Shown here: positions 1 to 9,801 of the stretch, in pieces
How the letters are laid out: each line of letters opens with the position of its first letter
How positions within the stretch are numbered: position 1 is the first letter of the stretch
NCBI RefSeq assembly: GCF_964031085.1
Contig: NZ_OZ035001.1
Coordinates: 310,001 to 374,000, forward strand
DNA length: 64,000 nucleotides
Direction: 5' to 3'
Origin: Spiroplasma endosymbiont of Asaphidion curtum
Lineage (GTDB): Bacteria > Bacillota_I > Bacilli_A > Mycoplasmatales > Nriv7
Made by a program: the position numbers and the translations under genes
The notes under the pieces: model-generated
Told to the model about the DNA's origin: nothing
Seen by the model: the letters and a program-made list of their open reading frames with translations, nothing else
The model's database searches: none

Positions 1-350
1 TGCAATATTTATATAGTGATGGCAATAACTTAATTTTTATGGATGATGAAAGTTATGAACAAGTTGAAATTAATAAAATAAAAATGGAATGAGAATTAAA
101 GTTTTTAACTTCTAGTTTACCAGTTCAAGTATTACAATATGATAATGAAATTTTAACCATTTCGTTACCAGATAAAATAACTTTAAAAATTATTGAAGCT
201 GAACAAGCAGTTAAAGGTGATAGTAGTTCTTCGCCAAGCAAAAGAGCAGTTGCTGAAACTGGATTAGCATTACAAGTACCATTATTTATTAATACTGATG
301 ATTATATTGTTGTTTCCACAGTTGATGGTAAATATCAACAACGAGCCTAA
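1..350 (+). CDS. efp: elongation factor P, C-terminal part
   Basis: Partial gene whose 5' end lies outside the window; about 115 codons are visible, ending at TAA 348-350. EF-P binds the ribosome between the P and E sites and relieves stalling at polyproline. The visible part covers the end of the central domain and the C-terminal OB domain, including SKRAVAETGLALQVP followed by INTDDYIVVSTVDGKY, the usual EF-P ending. One TGA codon inside is read as Trp, which shows code 4. A strong hairpin follows the stop, so efp ends a transcription unit. Identification is firm. Confidence 0.93.
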
Positions 351-375
351 AATAACCTAAAAGGTTATTTTTTTT
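351..375 (+). terminator. rho-independent terminator after efp
   Basis: The inverted repeat AATAACC / GGTTATT is followed by a run of T directly after the efp stop codon. Confidence 0.85.
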
Positions 376-414
376 ATGTCATAATTATTACAAACATTAA
401 AGGAGTTAATTAAA

Positions 415-494
415 ATGAAAGTTGGATTTTTAGGTGCTGGTAATATGGGAAAAGCAATTATTGATGGGTTATTAAATACTAATGCTTTTATTAA
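415..494 (+). pseudogene. proC: pyrroline-5-carboxylate reductase, N-terminal stub
   Basis: ATG at 415 is preceded by an AAAGGAG ribosome binding site (about 399-405). The first residues, MKVGFLGAGNMGKAIIDGLL, are the N-terminal Rossmann dinucleotide-binding motif (GxGxMG) of ProC, which reduces pyrroline-5-carboxylate to proline. After about 27 codons the frame runs into an IS30 end at 495. No continuation of proC follows downstream; after the IS30 fragment and an IS5 copy the sequence is unrelated. The gene was therefore cut, and its 3' part lost or moved. Confidence 0.8.
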
Positions 495-941
495 TGCTGA
501 ATTATACTTGTAAGTGCAAGTAAATAAAATTGCAAAAAATCTCATATAAAAATTTCATGATGCTAAGTTTATTTTAGAAAAAACAAAGCAAGGAGTTTTT
601 ATATGGGTTACAAACATCTTGGCATATATGAAAGAATTTATATTGAGAATCAATTGAAGTTTAAAGTAAAAATTAGTGAAATAGCTAAAAATCTTAATCG
701 AAGTATTAGTACTATTATTCGAGAAGTCAATAGAAATAAAGATAGTAATCATTATTTTTCATTAATTGCACAAAATAAAGCAGAAAACAGAAAACAATCA
801 CATGTTTATTTTCATAAGTTTAAAAATAGAGAATTAGTAAAATATGTACAACAAAAATTACTATTAGGTTGATCGCCTGAACAAATTTATGGCAGAATTA
901 AAAATTTTCATAAAGAATGAATTATTAGTTTTAAAACAATA
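495..941 (+). mobile_element. IS30-family element, left fragment
   Basis: Begins with the IS30 left end TGCTGAATTATACTTG and holds the transposase start at 603. The frame is open for about 113 codons (through TGA read as Trp) until an IS5-A copy enters at the TA at 940-941. The IS30 right part does not reappear beyond the IS5-A copy, so this is a remnant left by a second insertion plus rearrangement. Confidence 0.9.
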
Positions 942-2023
942 GACTTCTTGCATTACTTATTTATTAAACAAAATTCCTATAAAATATATTTAAAATAGAA
1001 ATTATAAGGAATTTAAGATTATGAAATTTGATAAATTTAATTTTATTAATGATAAAGAATTATTACGATTAACTGGAATAAAGCAAAGTACTTTTAATAA
1101 AATGTTAAATATTTTAAAAGAAGCTGAGTTAAAAAAGTTTAAAAGAGGTGGTAAAAATAATAAATTATCATTAGAAAATAGATTATTGATGACTTTATCA
1201 TATTGACGAGAATATCGTACTTATTTTCATCTTGGTAAAAGTTTTGATATTAGTGAAGCTAGTTGTTATCGAAATATCAAGTGAATTGAAGATATTTTAA
1301 TCAAACATCCTGATTTTCAACAACTTGCTGGTAAAAAAGCATTAATAAATGATTATTTTAATGATAAAACAATTATTATTGATGCTACAGAAACACCCAT
1401 TCAACGCCCAAAAAAAGACAAAAACAATCTTATTCAGGAAAAAAGAAAAAACACACTATTAAAACACAAGTAATTATTGAAAAAGAAAGCAAAATAATTA
1501 TTGCAACAAATTTTTCTCTCGGTAAAAAGCATGATTTTTGTTTATTTAAAGAATCAAAAATCCCAATTTTAAAAAATACTAAATTAATAGTTGATAATGG
1601 TTATCAAGGAATACAAAAAATTCATAGTAATGTTCTAATACCTAAGAAAAAAACAAAGAAAAACCCTTTAAATAAAGAACAAAAACATAATAATAAATTA
1701 ATTTCAAAAATGAGAATTATTATTGAAAATATTTTTGCTATTCTTAAAAAATTTAAAATTATTACTGAAAAATATCGTAATCGTAGAAAACGATTTAGTT
1801 TAAGATTTAATTTAATTGCTTCAATTTATAATTTGCAATTATAGATAACATAAAATATTTATTTAAAATTAAATTTAAATAATAAAATAATTTTTTGTTG
1901 TGTCAAAATTTACACATTTAATAAAATCCATAAGTATTAACCTAATAAAAGTTAGAAATTACTATATAGTATTTTTTATTTACAAATAATTTGTAATTAT
2001 TTTAATAAGTAATGCAAGAAGTC
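942..2023 (+). mobile_element. IS5-A element, full copy 1 (IS5 family)
   Basis: A 1082 bp element bounded by inverted ends GACTTCTTGCATTACTTATT / AATAAGTAATGCAAGAAGTC, with TA on both sides (940-941, 2024-2025). The same ends and length recur at 47403 and 52913, and at 11844 with one base less. The non-coding right end, after the transposase, is about 180 bp. Confidence 0.93.
1021..1844 (+). CDS. IS5-A transposase, made by -1 frameshift
   Basis: Cut-and-paste DDE transposase of the IS5 family. ORF A (1021-1473) holds an N-terminal helix-turn-helix region and the first catalytic Asp in IIDATETPIQ. ORF B continues in the -1 frame with LIVDNGYQG (second Asp) and RIIIENIFAILKKF (Glu), ending at TAG 1842-1844. 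The two are joined by a run of seven A at about 1410 (cca aaa aaa gac), a classical A-AAA-AAA slippery heptamer. The fusion would be 274 aa. Several TGA codons encode Trp. Frameshifting to join two ORFs is known in IS5-family groups; here it is inferred from sequence. Confidence 0.87.
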
Positions 2024-2025
2024 TA

Positions 2026-2435
2026 AATATAAGAATTTTTTAAGAGAAAGTATTAATTATTTTCAAGAAACTGAAAATATTACACACGAAACAGAACATC
2101 CAACAACGAAGAAAAAAATATTTAAATTAGAAAAAAATAATCTCAATAAAGATGATATTATTCCGAAAATAATCCCCTTAAAAACAATTGAAGAAAAAGA
2201 AATTTTGGTTCCTCATAATCCCGCACAAAAGGTTGGAAAACATGAAATAGAAATTAATGTTAAACAAGAATCTAGAAATAAAAGACGAACAGTTACTAGA
2301 AGTGAAATTGAAGTTGTTTTAAATAGTAGTAATTTATATTTGGATGGTTTTATAACTACTGAAAATCTTAAAGTGCCCCTTAACCCTAACAGAAATAGAG
2401 AAGGTAAATCATCTGAATATGAAACTAATATAATA
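2026..2435 (+). pseudogene. internal fragment of an unrecognised gene between two IS5-A copies
   Basis: One frame is open across the whole interval between two IS5-A insertions, about 136 codons without a start or a stop. The peptide is charged and low in hydrophobic residues (TTKKKIFKLEKNN, then TRSEIEVVLNSS and LYLDGFITTENLK), so it looks like a soluble or extracellular region rather than a membrane one. Both ends were lost to insertion. I do not recognise the family; a surface or plasmid-borne Spiroplasma protein is one possibility without direct evidence. Confidence 0.5.
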
Positions 2436-3037
2436 GACTTCTTGCATTACTTATTTATTAAACAAAATTCCTATAAAATATATTTAAAATAGAAATTATA
2501 AGGAATTTAAGATTATGAAATTTGATAAATTTAATTTTATTAATGATAAAGAATTATTACGATTAACTGGAATAAAGCAAAGTACTTTTAATAAAATGTT
2601 AAATATTTTAAAAGAAGCTGAGTTAAAAAAGTTTAAAAGAGGTGGTAAAAATAATAAATTATCATTAGAAAATAGATTATTGATGACTTTATCATATTGA
2701 CGAGAATATCGTACTTATTTTCATCTTGGTAAAAGTTTTGATATTAGTGAAGCTAGTTGTTATCGAAATATCAAGTGAATTGAAGATATTTTAATCAAAC
2801 ATCCTGATTTTCAACAACTTGCTGGTAAAAAAGCATTAATAAATGATTATTTTAATGATAAAACAATTATTATTGATGCTACAGAAACACCCATTCAACG
2901 CCCAAAAAAAGACAAAAACAATCTTATTCAGGAAAAAAGAAAAAACACACTATTAAAACACAAGTAATTATTGAAAAAGAAAGCAAAATAATTATTGCAA
3001 CAAATTTTTCTCTCGGTAAAAAGCATGATTTTTGTTT
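2436..3037 (+). mobile_element. IS5-A element, left fragment
   Basis: Starts with the IS5-A left end after TA (2434-2435) and carries all of ORF A (2515-2967) with the seven-A slip site. It stops at 3037, where a full IS30 copy in the opposite orientation begins. The IS5-A right end is missing. Confidence 0.9.
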
Positions 3038-4120
3038 GCCAAATTGTAAAGTTAAGTGCAACTAAATTATTTTTCTAACCAAATATTCGATTGGTGAAAG
3101 ATAATTTAGTATTTTTCTTGGTCTTTGGTTTAAAGACAATATAAATTTATGAACTGCATTTTTAGTAGTATTTGAAAAATTAAATTTTTTAGGAAATTTT
3201 TCTCTAATTAAACCATTAGTATTTTCATTAGTACCTCTTTGTCAAGGCGAATACGCATTAGCAAAATAAATTTTCACATTTAAATTTTTTTCAAGTTGTT
3301 GTCAATTAGAAAATTCTTTACCCCTATCAAATGTTATAGTCTTAACAAGATTATTTGGAAGAATTGATAAATAATGGCTAATGTTTTCGTTAACAACTTT
3401 AGTAGTTCTATTTTCAACTAACATTGCTAAAGTAAATCTTGATGTTCTTTCAACTAAAGTTATTAAACATGATTTACTTTTACCTCGTGATGATACTACA
3501 GTATCACCTTCTCAATGACCAACAGTTATACGATTATTAACATTAATATTTCGTTCTTTAATTGATTTACCATTAAATTTACCGCGATTTTCTTGAGATT
3601 TTCGTTTCTTACCTTTTCTTCTTAAATTTTTATTAGTAACTTTTTCAAGTAATCCAGAATAAATTCAATTGTAAATTGTTTTAAAACTAATAATTCATTC
3701 TTTATGAAAATTTTTAATTCTGCCATAAATTTGTTCAGGCGATCAACCTAATAGTAATTTTTGTTGTACATATTTTACTAATTCTCTATTTTTAAACTTA
3801 TGAAAATAAACATGTGATTGTTTTCTGTTTTCTGCTTTATTTTGTGCAATTAATGAAAAATAATGATTACTATCTTTATTTCTATTGACTTCTCGAATAA
3901 TAGTACTAATACTTCGATTAAGATTTTTAGCTATTTCACTAATTTTTACTTTAAACTTCAATTGATTCTCAATATAAATTCTTTCATATATGCCAAGATG
4001 TTTGTAACCCATATAAAAACTCCTTGCTTTGTTTTTTCTAAAATAAACTTAGCATCATGAAATTTTTATATGAGATTTTTTGCAATTTTATTTACTTGCA
4101 CTTACAAGTATAATTCAGCA
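3038..4120 (-). mobile_element. IS30-family element, full copy
   Basis: A 1083 bp element with GCCAAATTGTAAAGTTAAGTG at one end and the complement of TGCTGAATTATACTTG at the other. It replaces the right part of an IS5-A copy on one side and ends 8 bp from the 3' CCA of tRNA-His on the other. Flanking bases (gttt / ataa) do not match, so this is not a simple undisturbed insertion. Confidence 0.92.
3062..4012 (-). CDS. IS30-family transposase
   Basis: A 316 aa DDE transposase, intact when TGA is read as Trp. The N-terminal third has the IS30 helix-turn-helix region (ISEIAKNLNRSISTIIREV). The catalytic core has GHWEGDTV (first Asp), TITFDRGKEF (second Asp) and QRGTNENTNGLIREKF (Glu), the standard IS30 order. 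The start ATG follows an AAGGAG site at good spacing. The same protein, unchanged or nearly so, is encoded at 28277, 30125, 31795, 41307, 49629 and 55807, which suggests recent expansion. Confidence 0.95.
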
Positions 4121-4128
4121 ATAAAAAA

Positions 4129-4205
4129 TGGGGCGACTGATGGGAATTGAACCCACGAATGTTGGTTCCACAAACCAATGCGATAACCATTACGCCACAG
4201 TCGCC
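4129..4205 (-). tRNA. tRNA-His (GTG)
   Basis: The cloverleaf is complete: acceptor GCGACTG/CAGTCGC, anticodon loop TTGTGGA with GTG, and T-arm GTGGG TTCAATT CCCAT. The extra 5' G(-1) opposite C73, the identity mark of tRNA-His, is encoded, and so is the 3' CCA (4129-4131). An IS30 end lies 8 bp beyond the CCA. Confidence 0.96.
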
Positions 4206-4234
4206 ATATATAATGGTTTTTACTAACCGATAAA

Positions 4235-4263
4235 ATTATATAACTATTTTAAAAGAATGTAAA
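4235..4263 (-). promoter_or_regulatory. promoter of tRNA-His
   Basis: On the minus strand, TTTACA (4258-4263), a spacer of exactly 17 bases, then TATAAT (4235-4240), placed about 30 bases before the mature tRNA 5' end. This is a near-consensus sigma-A promoter. Confidence 0.75.
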
Positions 4264-4272
4264 CTTATTCAT

Positions 4273-4301
4273 AAAAAAATCGCTAAGATTAACTTAGTGA
4301 T
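4273..4301 (-). terminator. terminator at the pdhC 3' end
   Basis: On the minus strand, ATCACTAAG / CTTAGCGAT (one mismatch) with a 5-base loop is followed by a run of seven T. The pdhC stop codon lies inside the loop. Confidence 0.7.
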
Positions 4302-5451
4302 AAAATATATGGTTTTTCTAAATTATTTTTTAAAGTTTCTAAAAATTGTCCGGCATCATAAATATCAATAGCTCGTTGATCAACCGTTAATGTTATATTC
4401 ATCATATGTCTAATAGTCACACTTTGACCATAAACAACGGGTTTTCTTAAAATCTTATCAATCCCCATAACCGCAACATTAGAATAAAAAATTGGTGAAA
4501 TACCTGAATTTGCGCCAACCATTCCAAAATTAGTAATAGTAATTGTACTACCAACAAATTCAAGATCATTTGTTTTCCTTGCCCGAATTCTTTGATTAGA
4601 TTGTTCCATATCAATTGCTAATTGTGCTATTGATAACTTATCAACTAACCTAATAACTGGAGTTTGTAAACCATCAACATATTGTCGAGCAATAGCAATA
4701 TTATGATATCTTTTAATAACTAATTCATTAGTATTGGCATCATAACTAGCATTAAGTTTTGGATGCTATTCTAAACTTAAAGATATTGCTTTAATTATAA
4801 ATACCATGGAATTCAAACGAGTCTTACTATTATTACTATGCAAAGACATCCTTTCACAAAGAATAATAACATTATTCATATCAACTTCACAATTTAATGT
4901 TAAATGAAGAATATATTTATTACTTAATATCAATGCTTCCACAGCACTATTTCTTACTTTTGAAAGCATTTTTCTAAGTTTCTAAATGACCACTCTTTTG
5001 TTCATCAGAATGATTAATATCAATGTTAACAACATTATCATTAGTTAAATTTTCATCTCTTAAATTATTTTCTAACTGTTCTTGAGATAACGAATTAAAA
5101 GATTGTTGCATATTCAGTATGATAAGAAGCCATTAATTGCGGATTAATAATTGGAACATATTTTGGTGGAATAAATATTCGTTGGTGAAAATAATTAGGT
5201 ACATATTGATGACTTGAATTTTCCAACATATTATTTGTTCCTTGATTACTTTGTTGAGTATTTATATTTTCATCAGTTACTTCATCAATTAATTCTTTTA
5301 AATTTACTTCTGACTTAGAAACAATAACTTTGTCTTGTTCAGTATTCTTTTCTTGATATCCTAATGGTTGATATTGACTTTTAATAGTTTTTATAGTTTC
5401 TAGTTTATCATCTGTTGCTTCAGAAATTATTTTATTAATTTCTTCAATTTA
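4289..5451 (-). pseudogene. pdhC: dihydrolipoamide acetyltransferase (E2), decayed
   Basis: The 3' part encodes the E2 catalytic domain of pyruvate dehydrogenase: GSTITITNFGMVGANSG, NVAVMGIDKILRKPV, and the active-site stretch MNITLTVDQRAIDIYDAGQF near the C-terminus. Upstream, an in-frame TAG (4766-4768) splits SLE and HPKLNAS, and the frame changes near 4980. Further upstream (about 5000-5450) lies a low-complexity acidic region like an inter-domain linker, again in a shifted frame. The lipoyl domain is absent because an IS30 copy enters at 5452. With several disruptions this is a pseudogene; an intact pdhC would have to be elsewhere. Confidence 0.85.
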
Positions 5452-6267
5452 GCCAAATTGTAAAGTTAAGTGCAACTAAATTATTTTTCTAACCAAATAT
5501 TCGATTGGTGAAAGATAATTTAGTATTTTTCTTGGTCTTTGGTTTAAAGACAATATAAATTTATGAACTGCATTTTTAGTAGTATTTGAAAAATTAAATT
5601 TTTTAGGAAATTTTTCTCTAATTAAACCATTAGTATTTTCATTAGTACCTCTTTGTCAAGGCGAATACGCATTAGCAAAATAAATTTTCACATTTAAATT
5701 TTTTTCAAGTTGTTGTCAATTAGAAAATTCTTTACCCCTATCAAATGTTATAGTCTTAACAAGATTATTTGGAAGAATTGATAAATAATGGCTAATGTTT
5801 TCGTTAACAACTTTAGTAGTTCTATTTTCAACTAACATTGCTAAAGTAAATCTTGATGTTCTTTCAACTAAAGTTATTAAACATGATTTACTTTTACCTC
5901 GTGATGATACTACAGTATCACCTTCTCAATGACCAACAGTTATACGATTATTAACATTAATATTTCGTTCTTTAATTGATTTACCATTAAATTTACCGCG
6001 ATTTTCTTGAGATTTTCGTTTCTTACCTTTTCTTCTTAAATTTTTATTAGTAACTTTTTCAAGTAATCCAGAATAAATTCAATTGTAAATTGTTTTAAAA
6101 CTAATAATTCATTCTTTATGAAAATTTTTAATTCTGCCATAAATTTGTTCAGGCGATCAACCTAATAGTAATTTTTGTTGTACATATTTTACTAATTCTC
6201 TATTTTTAAACTTATGAAAATAAACATGTGATTGTTTTCTGTTTTCTGCTTTATTTTGTGCAATTAA
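5452..6267 (-). mobile_element. IS30-family element, fragment lacking the transposase N-terminus
   Basis: The IS30 right end (GCCAAATTG) abuts the pdhC remnant. The element then runs in reverse to 6267, where a 118 bp MITE sits. The first 50 or so codons and the left end are missing; beyond the MITE the sequence is plectrovirus. The transposase is not functional here. Confidence 0.9.
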
Positions 6268-6269
6268 TA

Positions 6270-6387
6270 GACTTCTTGCATAACCTATTAAAATAATAAA
6301 AATTTTAAATTTAACCACTTTAAAATAAACATTTTTCTAAAATCTAAAATAATTTTGATAACAATTAACTAGGTTATGCAAGAAGTC
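6270..6387. mobile_element. 118 bp MITE with its own terminal repeat
   Basis: Non-coding element with perfect inverted ends GACTTCTTGCATAACCT / AGGTTATGCAAGAAGTC and TA on both sides (6268-6269, 6388-6389). The first 12 bases match IS5-A but the next ones differ, so the parent may be a third IS5-type element not present in this window. It separates an IS30 fragment from prophage sequence. Confidence 0.8.
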
Positions 6388-6389
6388 TA

Positions 6390-6615
6390 ATATAAAAATA
6401 ATTAAACAGTTTACTATTTCTGTTATGGTTACTCATACTAAGGAATAACCTATAATCATTAACTTACCAATTGCTCCAAAATTTTTAATAAATTGTTGCA
6501 AATTTTCAATATCTGTTTGTAACAATAAAACTATACTTAAAGATATGAATATAATGTAATTAAGTATTATTCATCAATATTTTTTAAAAGAATTAATGAG
6601 CTTGTTTGATTTCAT
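6390..6615 (-). CDS. plectrovirus membrane protein, 3' end cut off
   Basis: Starts at ATG 6615, overlapping the end of the preceding gene by 23 bases. About 75 residues remain before the MITE at 6387. Two hydrophobic segments are seen (WIILNYIIFISLSIVLLL and LMIIGYSLVWVTI). In prophage 2 the gene in this position is the large attachment protein, but I see no similarity, so this is an unidentified small viral membrane protein. Confidence 0.6.
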
Positions 6616-6985
6616 TTTTTAAGACTCTTTTTGCTTTAATTTTTTGAATAATTAAGCGGATTAATTTTTCAAATTTAATTGCAAAATATATTGTTCCACC
6701 CCATCAAAAAACAAATATTCCCGCTAACATAATACCACTATTAAATTTGCCAAAGAAATCAACCATTTCTTTATTCATAAAATTATTAAATTCATTACTT
6801 GTTCCAGTTATTCATTTAGTATCGCTTGCTGTTAATGCACAAATTAATAAGCTTATAAAGATGAAAATGATACTTAATACTATTTTTAACCAATGATTTT
6901 TAAATCAATTTTTAATTCTTAATTTTAATGCCATTTTTTCTTTTGAATTATCTTTTTTAAATAATTTTCCTAAAAGTTTTTTCAT
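6593..6985 (-). CDS. plectrovirus membrane protein, 130 aa
   Basis: A basic N-terminus (MKKLLGKLFKKDN) is followed by two transmembrane segments (about residues 34-52 and 86-103) and a basic C-terminus. It matches in position and general shape the 127 aa gene of prophage 2 (16665-17048), with little sequence in common. Probably a minor virion or assembly protein of the filamentous virus; exact role unknown. Confidence 0.7.
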
Positions 6986-7007
6986 TTTAATTTTCCTTTC
7001 ATATTTT

Positions 7008-7256
7008 TTATCGTCCTTTAATCACAATAAATAAAGCAACAAGTACACAAGTAACCCCAAGAATGGTAAAGATTGGATGCTGTGAAAATGTCCGAGCCAT
7101 TGGTTTAAATAGTTCTAAAATTGTTAAATTGCTAGTAATAAACTTTTGGAAATTAGCAAGCCCTTCACTAATATAGTTTGTTAAAGTTTCAAAATGACTA
7201 CCAGCTAATAATCCAAGAACGGTTATTAAGATAAAAATAATAATTAGTTTAAACAT
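7008..7256 (-). CDS. plectrovirus small membrane protein, 82 aa
   Basis: Hydrophobic N-terminus (KLIIIFILITVLGLLAG), an amphipathic middle and a second membrane segment near the end (FTILGVTCVLVALFIVI). It is clearly homologous to the 81 aa protein at 17052-17297 (shared ILELFKPMARTFSQHPIF / ILDLFKPMIRLFSQHPIF). The conserved middle suggests a structural role next to the Zot-like protein. No enzymatic motif. Confidence 0.75.
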   Translation of the reverse strand: MFKLIIIFILITVLGLLAGSHFETLTNYISEGLANFQKFITSNLTILELFKPMARTFSQHPIFTILGVTCVLVALFIVIKGR

Positions 7257-7258
7257 TG

Positions 7259-7543
7259 TTAGTTACCTTGTTTTGTTTTTATTGGTTTTATTTGTTTTTT
7301 AGTTTTTCCTCACGCACTTAAACGACCTTTATTTTTAACCGCATATTGGCGTTGTTTTTCTAAATTAACTTGTTGACTACCAAATCCAAGAATAATTGCC
7401 ATAAGAAATTCTACAGCCAGTGTTAAGAATAAAGGAAATATTAGTTGAATATTTGTTCCTGGTACTTCTAAACTTCAAATTAAGTCAAAAACTTTATAAA
7501 GCATTTGAGCGAGAAAGTCGGCCATTTTTGCGAGATTTGCCAT
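7259..7543 (-). CDS. plectrovirus membrane protein, 94 aa
   Basis: The start at 7543 (MANLAKMADFLAQMLYKVF) overlaps the Zot gene's 3' flank by a few bases and gives an unbroken frame with TGA as Trp. One long hydrophobic stretch (LIFPLFLTLAVEFLMAIILGF) is followed by a basic tail. It is homologous to the 108 aa protein at 17307-17633 (shared KVFDLIW and PGTNI). Likely a capsid or assembly component. Confidence 0.75.
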
Positions 7544-7549
7544 TTTTCA

Positions 7550-8533
7550 TTATTCCTTTTCTTTCATTTTTCTTAAAAATTTGCTAAATTTATCCATTTT
7601 TAAGTATTCTAAGTCTTCTAAATCAATTGCGGTGTCAGTATAGTATTTGTCTTCATAATCAGGATTTACTTTTGCATTTAAGTAATCTCTTAAAAACGCT
7701 AGGTAAAAAGAATTGTAAGTGTTTAATATTGGTAGCGGAATTTTTAGTTTAAAAAAATAAATATCAAGTTCAGGAATATCACGATATTTAATGCGACGAC
7801 CCTTTTTATTATTTTTTGCATCAATTAATGTGTTTCGTCAGCGTTCATATTCTTCAATGCTCGTAAAGGTACCATAGATGACTTTTAAATAGGGGCGAAA
7901 AATATTAACGGGTTTTTTGCGAATTCCCACAATCACATTGTTGGCAATATCACGAACTTTAACTCAAATATGTTTATCTCTTTGACCGCTAGCCAACACA
8001 ATATGACCAAAATGTCGTGCTAGAGCGAAATATTCTTGAATACCGGTTTCTTCGTTTTTGGTATTATTTTTTTCTCAATCAGTTCCTTCTAAAAATAAAT
8101 TGGTTTCATCTCACAAAAGTAAGGTTTTGTCTGGCAATACCGGATAATCAAAGTCTAACAATCCCATATGACCTAAACTTAATTTTTGGGTTTCTAGTAA
8201 TGGAAATGTTGAGGCGATATGATATTTTTTCTTTTTTAGTAATTTTGATGCGTATACTAGAAAGGCAGTCTTTCCAGTTCCTAATGAACCAATAACAATA
8301 TTTAATGGTGAGTTTTTTAAGAAATTAATAACTTTGTTAATTTGTGTTAAATTACTAATTTTAAAAAGGAAAATTAAAATACAACCTGCTAAAAATAAAT
8401 AGCTCACAATGTTTTTAAAATAACCGTTGTAAATATATCAAATTGCTCCCCAATGTCATAAAATTAAAAATGAGGTGCGATTTAGTTCAATAAAATGGTT
8501 ATTTTTTTCTATTATTCATTTGCAAAATTTCAT
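7550..8533 (-). CDS. Zot-like assembly ATPase of plectrovirus
   Basis: A 327 aa inner-membrane NTPase of the Zot / filamentous-phage gp1 type, thought to power virion extrusion. N-terminal membrane segment near residues 45-60 (YLFLAGCILIFLF), Walker A GSLGTGKTA, Walker B KTLLLWDE, then VLASGQR. The C-terminal part contains KIPLPILNTYNSFYLAFLRDYL. Homologue at 17647-18636 with the same motifs. Five or more TGA-Trp codons. Function follows from the family; assembly in this virus is inferred. Confidence 0.88.
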
Positions 8534-8557
8534 CTTGCACCTCACTTTATTTTTTTA

Positions 8558-8806
8558 TTAGCGTACTGCTCCAAGTAGTTTTTCAAACATTTTAAAGCAA
8601 ATAAAGAATATTGCCAAAATAAATGGAAAAATGAATATTCAATAGTCAGCAAAGAAGTTACCAACTTGTGGCATATTAACAGCAATAATTTCTCACATTT
8701 TAGTAAACGCTGTTATGATCGCATTTCATAATTTAGTCATTGCGTCACTAGCTGTTATTTTTTCTACTGTTACTGGTGTTTCTCCCACTAAGAAAGTTCC
8801 AATCAT
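8558..8806 (-). CDS. probable major coat protein, prophage 1
   Basis: An 82 aa protein with a strong ribosome binding site (AAAGGGGGTGA) just before ATG 8806. It has an exposed N-terminal part and one long hydrophobic stretch (WIFIFPFILAIFFICF), then a short basic tail (KMFEKLLGAVR), the layout of an inovirus coat protein. It is close to the 80 aa protein at 18668-18910, including the KMFEKL ending. The strength of the RBS fits an abundant product. Confidence 0.72.
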
Positions 8807-8855
8807 ATAATCACCCCCTTTCTTTTAATATAACTTCTTGACATTAATTTCGCTT

Positions 8856-9086
8856 CTATCTAAATACTGATATTGTTTTTCAAAGTAGCATGAGAATAAA
8901 TCACACCATAATTGCTGTCAAGAATCAAAAAGCAATGTTTGCTATTAAAAGTCAAAGTGGTGCTTCTATTAATTTAATTTCTTTACCACCGGTAACATGA
9001 GCCGGGATAGTTGTAATTTGAATAAATAAATCTCAGAAAGTTTGTTTAATTTGTTCTCAATTAAATTCTTTTAAATTTATTGTCAT
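8856..9086 (-). CDS. plectrovirus small membrane protein, 76 aa
   Basis: Contains LFIQITTIPA, LWLLIANIAFW and a second hydrophobic segment (LTAIMVWFILML). Very similar to the protein at 18926-19156. The hydrophobic part is rich in Trp, several encoded by TGA. Small conserved virion or assembly protein; role unknown. Confidence 0.75.
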
Positions 9087-9089
9087 TAT

Positions 9090-9251
9090 TTATCTCCCAA
9101 AAATCATTTTTATTGGTAAATACATAATTGAGATTAATGCGAAAAGAAAAGTAATGATAATAATTAATCCGGCAATAAACGCAACTTGTGTAGGCATTTT
9201 TTCTATCGGAACAAACAGTTTTAAGAACTCCATAATAATTTCTCAAAACAT
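9090..9251 (-). CDS. plectrovirus small membrane protein, 53 aa
   Basis: Its start codon at 9251 overlaps the stop of the upstream gene by one base (TAATG), a sign of translational coupling. One long membrane segment (VAFIAGLIIIITFLFALI). Counterpart at 19162-19311 in prophage 2. The length and single helix suit a minor coat component. Confidence 0.7.
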
Positions 9252-9472
9252 TATTTTTTATCCTCGATATTTTCTTTTGAATTATGAGCTTTAACTCATT
9301 CTTCAAAGCGAGCAATAAATACTTTTTCGTCTTTTGTAAAATTACCAGTATTATTTTTAATAGCATTTTTGTATTTAATTCGTATTTTTATTTTGGCATA
9401 AATTTTATAAGCAAAATATGCCAGTAACATTATGCAAATGATTATAAATATTAGTCCAATTGTAATATTCAT
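9251..9472 (-). CDS. plectrovirus membrane-anchored protein, 73 aa
   Basis: N-terminal membrane anchor (ITIGLIFIIICIMLLAYFAY) followed by a basic and acidic cytoplasmic tail with FTKDEKVFIARFEEW. The counterpart at 19321-19533 has FTYSQRIFIAKFKRN in the same place, so the tail motif is conserved. Role unknown. Confidence 0.72.
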
Positions 9473-9474
9473 TT

Positions 9475-9801
9475 TTAAACTCCTTTAAAATAGTTATAAT
9501 TTGTATCTTTTTTATTGTTTTCTTTTTCGGCAATGAAGAAACTTAATAATTCTTGTCCTTTAATTAACTTGGTTTCTTGTTCTGGTTGATTAATTGAAAT
9601 TACTTGGTATTCATTATTCTTGATTATTCCGATGCAAATTGAATTTTCATATTTTCCTTTATAAACAAATCGTTTTGGAAACCAAATACCGATTTGTTTA
9701 TTAAATCACGGAATTTTTGGTGCCTTGATTAAAATTGCGTTTTGCGTTTCTTTTAAGAGATATTTTTTAGTATTTAAGAAAATGTTTTCAATGTTTTTCA
9801 T
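9475..9801 (-). CDS. plectrovirus conserved protein, 108 aa
   Basis: First gene after the viral intergenic region. Soluble, no membrane segment; contains KYLLKETQNAILIKAP, IGIWFPKRFVYKGKYEN and ELLSFFIAEKE. Its homologue at 19924-20253 is one of the best conserved genes between the two prophages. Its place next to the presumed replication origin would suit a DNA-binding protein, but no motif proves it. Confidence 0.72.

Noticed and set aside
555..752. 65-codon frame opposite the IS30 transposase, repeated at every IS30 copy
   Set aside because: It is the antisense of the transposase N-terminus and has no ribosome binding site. It recurs only because the IS recurs.
8017..8295. 92-codon plus-strand frame inside the Zot-like gene
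   Set aside because: Antisense to a well-supported ATPase with Walker motifs; no RBS and no matching frame in prophage 2.
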